Below are positions 1 through 5,858 of a stretch of 64,000 bases of DNA, in pieces. Source of the stretch: SAR202 cluster bacterium bin22. Its GTDB lineage: Bacteria; Chloroflexota; Dehalococcoidia; Lucifugimonadales; UBA3495. Every line of letters begins with the position of its first letter. Position 1 is the first letter of the stretch. Both the position numbers and the translations under genes were made by a program. The notes beneath the pieces are model-generated. The model was not told where the DNA came from and ran no database searches. It worked only from the letters and a program-made list of their open reading frames with translations. The stretch covers positions 1 to 64,000 of the forward strand of contig MPMM01000016.1 of assembly GCA_002238505.1 (NCBI GenBank), in the 5' to 3' direction.

Positions 1-1
1 C

Positions 2-178
2 GGTGGGGCCCGGTCGGGAACGGCGCTGAACGACCACCAGGAAGACGACGACGCTGGGGGAGATCGAAACGCGCAGATGGAGGAGACCCTGGCGGCGGGG
101 AGCTACACCGTCGAGGTGACCACTTACAATGCTGCAGAGGAGGGGAGATTCATGCTGACGATGGCGGGCCTGAATTAA
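2..178 (+). CDS. C-terminal end of a secreted protein (partial, PPC-like domain)
   Basis: The frame is open from the left edge of the window to TAA at 176-178, giving about 58 residues; the start lies outside. The segment is acidic (a DDD run) and then reads AAGSYTVEVTTYNAAEEG followed by FMLTMAGLN. That alternating beta pattern, ending in a short phrase of the F-x-L-x-M-x-G-L type, resembles the end of bacterial pre-peptidase C-terminal (PPC) beta-sandwich domains. The surrounding surface-protein genes fit an extracellular role. The full protein and any catalytic domain cannot be seen. The domain call is by pattern only. Confidence 0.5.
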   Translation, partial: GGARSGTALNDHQEDDDAGGDRNAQMEETLAAGSYTVEVTTYNAAEEGRFMLTMAGLN

Positions 179-222
179 GGCTGGACTTTGAGCACAGTAG
201 AGATGGTGCAATCTGGAATACT

Positions 223-285
223 ACCACCGCCATCGTCGCGGTGGTAGTGGCCGTGGCCATGCCCTTCGTAATGCCCCGCAACTAA
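223..285 (+). pseudogene. Stray copy of a collagen-like protein membrane anchor
   Basis: Frame 226-285 reads [20 protein letters not shown] and then TAA. It has no start codon and no ribosome-binding site. It nearly repeats, at DNA level, the last codons and the post-stop bases of the collagen-like gene ending at 10174. It is therefore a detached gene tail, left by duplication or recombination, lying 45 bases after the stop of the partial gene at the left edge. It may mark a deleted collagen-like gene, or a tail that could be joined to the preceding surface protein. Confidence 0.65.
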
Positions 286-307
286 GCCGGGTTAACAGGT
301 ACCACAG

Positions 308-340
308 TGACGCCCCTCGGCATTATGCCAAGGGGCGTCA
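308..340 (+). terminator. Strong hairpin terminator
   Basis: A 10-bp arm TGACGCCCCT, a bulged base and then GGCA pair with TGCC, a bulged base and AGGGGCGTCA around a TTA loop. It lies just after the two gene tails at the window start. The T-tract is weak. Confidence 0.6.
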
Positions 341-364
341 TATCAATAGTAAAGCAATAGAAAA

Positions 365-386
365 GGCCCGCTGGGCATAGCGGGCC
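365..386. terminator. GC-rich hairpin
   Basis: GGCCCGCT pairs with AGCGGGCC around a 6-base loop. It is 25 bases past the preceding terminator and may act as a second terminator or serve an unseen small RNA. No T-tract is present. Confidence 0.35.
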
Positions 387-647
387 ATAGGTTGGAGGCA
401 CTGGCATCCCGACGCCGGCACCTTGGTTCCTTAATGACGGAACGAGGACGATACTATAATCGTCGGCTTCGCGATGTCAAGGCCTCCTCAAGACACACTT
501 TAGGAGGCCATAATGCGAAGACCCAATCGGTTTTTTCGGGCTGTGCGAGCTGTACGGAGAACCCGAAGACTGCCTGGCAGGGGATTGAGGAGCCAATTTA
601 GGGCGTTTAGACGCAAGTTGTGAAGCTCCTAACTGCTGACTATGTAC

Positions 648-683
648 AACGGCCCAGCAGGATGAGGTTCCTGCTGGGCCGTT
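648..683 (-). terminator. Terminator of the zinc-ribbon gene
   Basis: A perfect 14-bp stem (AACGGCCCAGCAGG with its complement) encloses an 8-base loop. It sits directly downstream of the minus-strand zinc-ribbon gene that ends at 696. It is symmetric, so it could work in both directions. Confidence 0.6.
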
Positions 684-695
684 GCTTATCAAACA

Positions 696-878
696 CTAAC
701 CCTTTGCCTTCCGCCTGAATTTGTAGGGCCGGTCCCAATTGGCGCTCTTGCATTTGGGGCACGTCCTGGGCCGCTCCGGCTTCCGCAAGTTTTTGGGAGC
801 CCACTCGTGTCCGCACCGACATCGGTACCCGACCGCCGGAAACTCCCCCAGCTGATTTTCCTCTGTCTGTTCTGCCAC
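696..878 (-). CDS. Small zinc-ribbon protein
   Basis: The product has 60 residues and a GTG start preceded by AAGGA. It contains a four-cysteine zinc ribbon: the first knuckle is YRCRCGHEW (Cys-x-Cys) and the second is CPKCKSANWD (Cys-x-x-Cys), followed by a basic tail. Short proteins with this rubredoxin-like ribbon, a Trp-Asp after the second knuckle and nothing else are common in Chloroflexota and are mostly uncharacterised. They are inferred to bind nucleic acid or protein in the cytoplasm. The gene stands alone with a strong hairpin after its stop. The ribbon is clear; the role is unknown. Confidence 0.7.
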   Translation of the reverse strand: MAEQTEENQLGEFPAVGYRCRCGHEWAPKNLRKPERPRTCPKCKSANWDRPYKFRRKAKG

Positions 879-955
879 TTGTCTTTCCTTGAAATCTAGT
901 CCTTAAGTAACACTTTTCAGTCAAGGATATGGCAGGGAGTATTTCCTGTCAACGA

Positions 956-987
956 AACCCCTGGCCGCCGTATGGCAGCCAGGGGTT
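956..987. terminator. Hairpin, probable terminator
   Basis: AACCCCTGGC pairs with GCCAGGGGTT, with an extra inner GCC/GGC pairing. It lies about 75 bases upstream of the zinc-ribbon start and 150 bases before the tRNA-like relic, so it may end transcription of something lost between them. Confidence 0.4.
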
Positions 988-1137
988 GAAGTTACGGCAG
1001 AATCCGGTCACAATATATGACATAACGTACAGAACCGGCGAGCACGCTTTCTGACGGCAACAGCTCACCGGCCTGTCCAACGATACAGGAGGTACGCCCA
1101 TGTTGTAGCGGGAACGTCCCTGCCCGTTTATGTTTGG

Positions 1138-1208
1138 GGGGGCGTCTTGGGGAACGGCTGGCCTTCAAATCCAGCGCCGTGAGGGTTCGATGCCCTCCGC
1201 CTCCACCA
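1138..1208 (+). tRNA. tRNA-Sec-like relic, anticodon UCA, shortened D and variable regions
   Basis: GGGGGCG (1138-1144) pairs with CGCCTCC (1198-1204), followed by A and an encoded CCA (1206-1208). CTGG/CCAG enclose a CTTCAAA-type loop with TCA at 1165-1167, like the anticodon arm of bacterial selC. The T arm is GAGGG-TTCGATG-CCCTC. Only 13 bases lie where the D arm should be, and only 6 bases form the variable region. A true tRNA-Sec has long D and extra arms, so this is either a decayed selC, an unusual minimal tRNA or a tRNA-derived attachment site. The gene and transposase of a putative mobile unit begin 54 bases downstream. Confidence 0.45.
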
Positions 1209-1261
1209 ACGTTAGCTTAACATTGAGAGAAATCGTTTTGTCAAGACTAGCGGAGACCAGT

Positions 1262-1813
1262 ATGAATAAACCGAATATCAGCCTCACGGCAATGAAGCAG
1301 GACGCTGATCGCCTGAACGCCGAAATAGAGCACAAGAAGAAGCAGCATGACGCCTTGTTGACGGTAATTGACATGTATAGTGGCAGCGGTGATGCAGAAC
1401 CAATAGCCGGCAACGCCCTGGCGGACGACGCCCAGGCCCAGTCTCCAGAGCAGCGCAGGGAGTCGCCTAAGTCCATGCCTCACCAAACGACCGACCTTTC
1501 GGACCTGTCGGTAAACTTTACCGGAACGAGCAACATGCTTGAACGACTGTGTCGTATAGGTCGGGCGGCGGAAGGACGACTGCTGAACCTGACGGAAGTG
1601 AGCAAGTTCCTGCTGAAGAGCGGCGAGTCCGATGCGACGCTGCGCAACCTGCGGAATAACGTATACTCCTGCCTGAAGGGCCACCCGGAGCATTTCGAGA
1701 AGGTTGGCACCGGTAACTACCGCTACCACGACACCCCCCGGACAGCCGGTTTAGACTACCGCGATTACGACAGCCCTGCCGAGCTATTTCCGCCGGCCCA
1801 CGTCCTCCGCTGA
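1262..1813 (+). CDS. HARE-HTH-like winged-helix protein
   Basis: The product has 183 residues. The chosen ATG follows GGAG by 6 bases; frames further upstream run through the tRNA-like relic. The N-terminal 45 residues form a coiled-coil-prone helix (KQDADRLNAEIEHKKKQHDA), then comes a polar linker of about 70 residues. The C-terminal part (TEVSKFLL, then LRNNVYSCLKGHPEHFEKVG and NYRY) resembles the HARE-HTH winged helix, which ends in a phrase of the type F-x-K-V-G-x-G-x-Y. HARE-HTH domains occur in chromatin proteins and restriction enzymes, so DNA binding is likely. The SWIM-DDE transposase starts 130 bases downstream on the same strand, so it may be an accessory protein of that element. 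Confidence 0.5.
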   Translation: MNKPNISLTAMKQDADRLNAEIEHKKKQHDALLTVIDMYSGSGDAEPIAGNALADDAQAQSPEQRRESPKSMPHQTTDLSDLSVNFTGTSNMLERLCRIGRAAEGRLLNLTEVSKFLLKSGESDATLRNLRNNVYSCLKGHPEHFEKVGTGNYRYHDTPRTAGLDYRDYDSPAELFPPAHVLR

Positions 1814-1910
1814 GCATGTGCGGTAGTGGCGACCCGGGAATCGGGGCAATCGTTACTGGAAGCGCCACAACTGACGGATGGGGACTTGACTAATAATGGT
1901 GTAAAACCTA

Positions 1911-1943
1911 TACTTGAAACAAGTACCACGGGAGTTTCAAGTA
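1911..1943 (+). promoter_or_regulatory. Inverted repeat covering the transposase start
   Basis: TACTTGAAAC (1911-1920) is perfectly complementary to GTTTCAAGTA (1934-1943). The ribosome-binding GGGAG lies in the loop and the last base of the second arm is the A of the ATG. The RNA hairpin could limit translation, or the DNA palindrome could be an operator. Confidence 0.5.
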
Positions 1944-3277
1944 TGGAAACAGCACAGGCACGGTCCCTTACGGCCCTTGGACCAGACGACCCGGACGACG
2001 GTGAAGAAGGGCGCAGGCAGCGCGGGTTGGCCATCGCCGCCCTGGTCCCCATAAAGCGGAACCGGCTGGGCTACCAGGTTCCTTCTCAGTCCAATAACGG
2101 TTCCTATGTTGTGAACCTGGATGACGATCCGTTCTGCTCCTGTCCAGATTTTGAGAAACGGCAGGAACCCTGCAAGCACGTCTTCGCTACCTCCTACGCA
2201 CTTCAGCGCGAAACCTGTAACCGGGATTGGCAACGGGAAGACCCGGAGGACACGGAGACTATTACGGAACGCAAGTCCTACTGGCAGATCTACAATCTGG
2301 CCCAGGTCAACGAACAGGAAATGTTAGGTATTCTGCTAAGGGACCTGTGCAATACTGTGCCCCAAGCGCCCCAGGAAGGTAGGGGGAAAGGTCGTCCCCC
2401 ACATCCCTTGGGCGACATGATCCTTGCCTGTGCGCTGAAAGTCTATTTCGAAAAGTCGGGTCGCCGGAATCAGACCAACCTTCGGAACGCCGCTGCCGCC
2501 GGCCTGATGGAGAAATACCCGTCATTCACTACGGTCTTCCGGTACATGGAGAACCCGGCGCTGACGCCCATCCTGCACAACCTAATAGAGCGGAGCGCCC
2601 AGCCGTTGACGGCAGTGGAAACCGACTTTGCTGCCGACGCCAGCGGGTTCTCGACATCGGTGCATGACCGTTGGTTCTCCGACAAGTGGGGTTCGGGCAG
2701 CAAGCAGAAGAAGGCCCACGCTCGCTACCTGAAAGTTCACCTGATGTGCGGTGTCCAGACCAACGTGATTACTCGGGCCATAATAACGGACGCGGACTCT
2801 CACGATGGTCAGCACCTGACGGAACTGGTGAAGTCCACAGGCAAGAATTTTGAGGTCAGGGAGGTAATGGCGGACAAGGCTTACCTGAGCGGTGCCAACC
2901 TGCGCCTGGTCAGCGAAGTCGGGGCAACCCCGCTAATTCCCTTCAAGTCCAATTCCAAGGCGCGCTATAACGAGGGCAGAAACCGGGGAAGTGAGGAAGC
3001 CGTGATCTGGAACCTGTGCTATCACTACTTCAAGCTGAACCAAGAAGAGTTTAAGGCCCGCTACCACAAGAGGAGCAATGTGGAGTCGACATTCTCGGCA
3101 GTGAAGGCCAAGTTCGGAGGCCGTCTGCTTTCCAAGCGGGAGGATGCCCAAGTGAATGAGGTCCTGTTGAAGCTGTTGTGTCACAATATCTGCGTGTTGA
3201 TCCATGCCTTTTACAAGCTGGGGATCCGGGCGGAGTTTAAGCCGGAGGAAGAGAGGGAGTTGGGGTTGGCGGCGTGA
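1943..3277 (+). CDS. DDE transposase with N-terminal SWIM zinc finger
   Basis: The product has 444 residues from an ATG preceded by GGGAG; an in-frame extension to 1826 lacks a ribosome-binding site. Residues about 60-85 carry a SWIM finger, C-x-C-x(n)-C-x-H (CSCPDFEKRQEPCKHV). The rest is an IS4/IS5-type DDE transposase: TDFAADASGF supplies the first Asp, the block around ADKAYLSGAN the second, and the YHKRSNVESTFSAVKAKFG block the catalytic Glu with the Y-x(2)-R-x(3)-E-x(6)-K signature. The SWIM finger probably binds DNA or a partner. The gene looks intact, but I could not find convincing terminal inverted repeats, so the ends of the element are undefined. Confidence 0.85.
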   Translation: METAQARSLTALGPDDPDDGEEGRRQRGLAIAALVPIKRNRLGYQVPSQSNNGSYVVNLDDDPFCSCPDFEKRQEPCKHVFATSYALQRETCNRDWQREDPEDTETITERKSYWQIYNLAQVNEQEMLGILLRDLCNTVPQAPQEGRGKGRPPHPLGDMILACALKVYFEKSGRRNQTNLRNAAAAGLMEKYPSFTTVFRYMENPALTPILHNLIERSAQPLTAVETDFAADASGFSTSVHDRWFSDKWGSGSKQKKAHARYLKVHLMCGVQTNVITRAIITDADSHDGQHLTELVKSTGKNFEVREVMADKAYLSGANLRLVSEVGATPLIPFKSNSKARYNEGRNRGSEEAVIWNLCYHYFKLNQEEFKARYHKRSNVESTFSAVKAKFGGRLLSKREDAQVNEVLLKLLCHNICVLIHAFYKLGIRAEFKPEEERELGLAA

Positions 3278-3376
3278 TGGCAGGATAACGCTTGGAACAA
3301 GAGAACAAACGGGCCGTAGACGCGGCCAGTTTTCGATTCGGTTGGCAAACTTCCTAGCGCCTAGTGCGCTTAATAA

Positions 3377-3406
3377 TTGTCCAAGATCACGTCGAGCAGC
3401 TATAAT
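3377..3406 (+). promoter_or_regulatory. Sigma70-type promoter of a tiny transcription unit
   Basis: TTGTCC (3377-3382) is followed after 18 bases by a perfect TATAAT (3401-3406). A ribosome-binding site and a small ORF start 20 bases further on. Confidence 0.6.
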
Positions 3407-3432
3407 TCCTGGAGATTGAAAAGGGAGGTGAG

Positions 3433-3525
3433 ATGCGGGGGGGCCTGGCCTCCGGTAGAAACCAGGCACGATTTGCTGCTTCCGTCAGAATTGAATACGC
3501 CGCTGTCAGCCAACAGCTAACGTAA
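3433..3525 (+). CDS. Possible 30-residue small protein
   Basis: ATG at 3433 follows GGGAGGTGAG directly, a strong Shine-Dalgarno match though with a short spacing. The predicted peptide starts MRGGLASGRNQARFAAS and ends VSQQLT; it is basic and has no membrane segment. What supports it is context: a sigma70-like promoter 27-56 bases upstream and an intrinsic terminator that overlaps the stop codon. The transcript of about 140 bases could equally be a small RNA in which the ORF is incidental. No family is recognised. Confidence 0.4.
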   Translation: MRGGLASGRNQARFAASVRIEYAAVSQQLT

Positions 3526-3551
3526 AGGTGAAGGCGCGAAGCACCTTTTTT
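3524..3551 (+). terminator. Intrinsic terminator of the tiny unit
   Basis: AAAGGTG pairs with CACCTTT around an 11-base loop, and the 3' arm runs into six T. It begins inside the TAA of the 30-codon ORF. Confidence 0.7.
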
Positions 3552-3624
3552 CAACCGGAGCTTATTACCAAAGCTAAAACGAGAGGCTTTGGGAAGGCTA
3601 TCTTAGACTTGTGCCTTTTGTCAA

Positions 3625-3664
3625 GCCCCGGTTGTCGATCCAGCGACATATCCGGGGCGTTTTT
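3625..3664 (+). terminator. Intrinsic terminator
   Basis: GCCCCGG (3625-3631) pairs with CCGGGGC (3652-3658), with an inner TGTCG/CGACA helix, followed by GTTTTTG. It separates the tiny unit and transposase from the small membrane protein gene. Confidence 0.7.
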
Positions 3665-3689
3665 GCGCCTCAATTTCGAGGGTGATTAA

Positions 3690-3905
3690 ATGATTAGAGA
3701 AATAGCCAATAAGGGCAATGCGTGGATGCAGTTGAATCGGGGATTGGTCCAGGGGTTGGTAGCAGGAGCGTGGTTTGGCCTCTATATGGCTTGGGGAATG
3801 GTGCTGTTTTCTGGCGGTCACATTCCTGTCAGTCTCCAGGTAGCGGTAGTTATGCCATTCTTGGTAGTCGTCGGCTGTTACGCAGTACACCTGACCAAGA
3901 GGTAA
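3690..3905 (+). CDS. Small two-helix membrane protein
   Basis: The product has 71 residues; the ATG at 3690 follows GAGGGTGAT. After a short polar start there are two hydrophobic segments, about residues 20-43 (GLVAGAWFGLYMAWGMVLF) and 48-66 (LQVAVVMPFLVVVGCYAV), and a short basic end HLTKR. It is predicted to span the cytoplasmic membrane twice. No family is recognised. It is flanked by terminators on both sides, so it is a single-gene unit. The overlapping antisense frame has no ribosome-binding site or plausible composition. Confidence 0.5.
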   Translation: MIREIANKGNAWMQLNRGLVQGLVAGAWFGLYMAWGMVLFSGGHIPVSLQVAVVMPFLVVVGCYAVHLTKR

Positions 3906-4040
3906 ACTGGAGTAGCGCTCTGAACCGGGATAGCATACTCTCTATTTGACACAGGAAGAGACACGGGTTATGTTACCTACGTGCAGCTGGAAAGGATCAA
4001 AGGGTCGTAGAGAAAGCCGTCCGATAGCCGCAAGCGTCTT

Positions 4041-4062
4041 GGGCCGGAAGAAATTCCGGCCC
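4041..4062. terminator. Bidirectional terminator hairpin
   Basis: GGGCCGGAA and TTCCGGCCC form a 9-bp stem with a GAAA loop. It lies between the convergent small membrane protein gene and the lipoprotein gene ending at 4066. Confidence 0.65.
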
Positions 4063-4065
4063 TTA

Positions 4066-4683
4066 TTATGGGGAATCGGATGGTTGCCATCCCGGCGGAA
4101 CACAAATGTCCCAAAGGCTGATGGACACCGTGTCGAACTGTTCGGTCATTTCTTCAAAGTCAGTCCTTGAGAAAGTATCCAGGTGACCACGCTTTTCCCA
4201 TTCCGCCATTACACCGTCTACAACATCCATTGCCTCTTGAGAAGCAACAAAGTCGTACTTCCGGCGTTTCCCCGTAAAACGCTCGTCCCTGCAAAGTTTT
4301 AAGCTGGCCATCATTCGGTTGAATGACTCCGAAAGGTCTTCTTTCAGGACTTCCCGTTCGGTAGCCGATACTGTCGGAAAAGGGGTAGGAGTTGGCGGCT
4401 CGGTGGGTCCGGGTGTTGGTATCGGAGTCGATGTTGGAGTAGGGGTGGCTGTCGCTTTTGCTGTTGCTGTCGGGGAAGGTGTTGCGGTAGCCGTAGGTTC
4501 AGGCGTCGGGGTGTTAGTAGGTGTCGGGGTCGGAGTGGGTAGGCTAGCTAATTTGGCTTCTACTTCTGCCGATACGGTTGCGGGAATATCCGGCGTAGGA
4601 ATGGGCGGAGTGTAAGGGCTGCTACAGGCAATCAGGGCGAGAATCAAGGTTGCTACCATCATAGCCATCAAGGGACGCTTCAC
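4066..4683 (-). CDS. Lipoprotein with Thr-Pro-rich linker, under a structured leader
   Basis: The product has 205 residues with a GTG start. The signal peptide (KRPLMAMMVATLILALIAC) ends in a lipobox with Cys20, so the protein is lipid-anchored on the outer face of the membrane. Residues about 48-102 are a TPTPTPTNTPTPEPTAT-type linker typical of Chloroflexota lipoproteins. The C-terminal 100 residues form a small, mostly helical domain with two Cys (KLCRDERF and WDICVPPGW), perhaps a disulfide; no family is recognised. Translation is likely controlled by the leader at 4684-4822, which can pair with the ribosome-binding region GGGGG. An antisense frame exists only because of the repeats. Confidence 0.75.
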   Translation of the reverse strand: MKRPLMAMMVATLILALIACSSPYTPPIPTPDIPATVSAEVEAKLASLPTPTPTPTNTPTPEPTATATPSPTATAKATATPTPTSTPIPTPGPTEPPTPTPFPTVSATEREVLKEDLSESFNRMMASLKLCRDERFTGKRRKYDFVASQEAMDVVDGVMAEWEKRGHLDTFSRTDFEEMTEQFDTVSISLWDICVPPGWQPSDSP

Positions 4684-4822
4684 AAGGGAACCCCCACGTT
4701 GTCAGGATGTTGGCACCTGCTACAGCAACCTTCATCCAAGCAATAACGACGTGGGGGCACGAAGGCCCCAACGATGCCTGACTGGTTCGCCATTAACTTG
4801 AATGAGATTGATTGCTGTAGCG
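4684..4822 (-). ncRNA. Structured 5' leader RNA, copy 1 (riboswitch-like)
   Basis: Read on the minus strand from about 4822. GCTACAGCAA (4821-4812) pairs perfectly with TTGCTGTAGC (4728-4719). GTCAGG (4782-4777) pairs with CCTGAC (4706-4701). GGGGC-CTTCGT-GCCCC (4769-4754) is a local hairpin. CCCCCACGT (4757-4749) pairs with ACGTGGGGG (4699-4691), which contains the likely ribosome-binding site of the lipoprotein gene. The GTCAGG and anti-SD helices cross other pairings, implying a pseudoknot or a switch. Copy 2 at 55550-55686 keeps every helix with compensating base changes. No known riboswitch class was recognised. Confidence 0.75.
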
Positions 4823-4828
4823 GACCGT

Positions 4829-4857
4829 AGTATGGGGGATTGATTATGGTTTTTCAA
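4829..4857 (-). promoter_or_regulatory. Promoter of leader copy 1
   Basis: On the minus strand TTGAAA (4857-4852), 17 bases, then CATACT (4834-4829). The predicted RNA start lies near 4822, giving a 5' UTR of about 140 bases. Confidence 0.55.
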
Positions 4858-5114
4858 CAGGTCAAGCCAGGCAGTCTTGCGGGGGTTCCGGTCTAGCCAT
4901 TTTGCCCCTGAAAACACTCGTGCCCTAAATCGAATCGGGACCGCTTGTCCCATTAGGTGAGAATGTGAAACCCGCTTGTCCTAGCAAGTGGCCCTAACTA
5001 TACTGTCTCCTGCTACAGGCTTCCAGCCGCCCTTCTAACTCTCCCGCTGGTCCTCATTCCCTCCTATCCGGTCTGTAGCCCAATGCAACAGGAGCCGGGT
5101 TCTACTTACCAATT

Positions 5115-5210
5115 ATGATCGAGAGTTTGGGGACCGTCTTTTCTAGGGCGTGGTTCCATCCATTGGTCGCTCTGACCGCTGTTGCTGTGGGAATAGTCAC
5201 GTATTTCTAG
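5115..5210 (+). CDS. Possible 31-residue membrane peptide
   Basis: ATG at 5115 opens MIESLGTVFSRAWFHPLVAL and continues with TAVAVGIVTYF before TAG. One hydrophobic segment of about 16 residues at the C-terminal end could span the membrane. There is no close ribosome-binding site (AGGAG lies about 20 bases upstream). It sits in a stretch of small, partly broken membrane-like ORFs (4860-5800). It may be a real small protein or a remnant. Confidence 0.25.
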   Translation: MIESLGTVFSRAWFHPLVALTAVAVGIVTYF

Positions 5211-5225
5211 GTAGACTCGATTTCC

Positions 5226-5473
5226 GTGGACAGAGGTTGGCGGAGCTGGCGGCCCACTGCCATTAGATGCAGTGCGGGCGGGGTAGGTGCTCTCCTTTCT
5301 TTCCTGATCGCCAGGGTGACAGGCGACCCGCTGGCTCTACAGTTGCGAGTGCATTCTCCGCCTTTGTTTGGAGCGTAGTTCTGCCAACCCCCCTTTATGC
5401 CACAGGTATCTCCGCGATAGTGGCATCCGACCTCTGGAAGTGGCTGGGAATAGAGATTGAAAGAAGAAAGTAA
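5226..5473 (+). pseudogene. Frameshifted small membrane protein
   Basis: A GTG-started frame at 5226 reads DRGWRSWRPTAIRC, then GGVGALLSFLIARVTGDPLA, and hits a stop at about 5378. An overlapping frame carries on sensibly as SAFVWSVVLPTPLYATG and IVASDLWKWLGIEIERRK to TAA at 5473. Joined, they give a protein of about 80 residues with two hydrophobic segments. The two halves suggest a single frameshift, by decay or sequencing error. No family is recognised. Confidence 0.3.
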
Positions 5474-5748
5474 TCCGTCCGAGAGCCAGAGGCGAGACTT
5501 AAGGAAGGTCTATCTTTAGCAGCCGACCGGCGGCGGACCAGGCGTAGTCTCCAGTCCTTGGGTTCTGGCGTGAGACTACGCTTGAGTGTCCACGGGCTTC
5601 AGATTCTTATGAATTGGTTAGCTGCGACTCTCTCCGCCCTCGTCTTCTGGGTTTGCCTATGACGCACTCCGTGAAGAAAGGGCCCTCGAAGTCAATGCTC
5701 AAGCGCAAAGAGCAGTCCAGATAACCTACCCCCATTGGTCCTCCATGG
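5474..5748 (+). other. Gene-poor stretch with small ORF remnants
   Basis: A 17-codon ORF at about 5609 (MNWLAATLSALVFWVCL) ends in TGA. An overlapping frame reads YDALREERALEVNAQAQRAV and ends inside the inverted repeat at 5749-5803. These could be the two halves of a frameshifted small membrane protein. No ribosome-binding site supports either. Confidence 0.25.
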
Positions 5749-5803
5749 TTCTCGCCCTATTTTTGCATCAGAACGGGCGGCTGATGCAAAAATAGGGCGA
5801 GAA
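5749..5803. repeat. Perfect 23-bp inverted repeat with 9-base loop
   Basis: Arms 5749-5771 and 5781-5803 are exact reverse complements; the left arm contains GCCCTATTTTTGCATCAG and the loop is AACGGGCGG. It stands directly before the FN3/IPT surface gene. The in-frame stop upstream of that gene falls in the right arm. It could be a very stable RNA hairpin, the end of a small mobile element or an operator. Confidence 0.8.
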
Positions 5804-5858
5804 TCAGATTTATGGAGCAAGGCCGGCAAGAGGAATTACCCCATTTATTGGTCTGGCC

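Noticed and set aside
1138-1208. tmRNA (ssrA)
   Set aside because: The 3' end looks tmRNA-like, but the full element is only 71 bases long, has an anticodon arm, and there is no tag ORF between acceptor arms.
4319-4615. Plus-strand Val-Gly repeat ORF
   Set aside because: Antisense of the Thr-Pro linker of the lipoprotein; repetitive only because the linker is.
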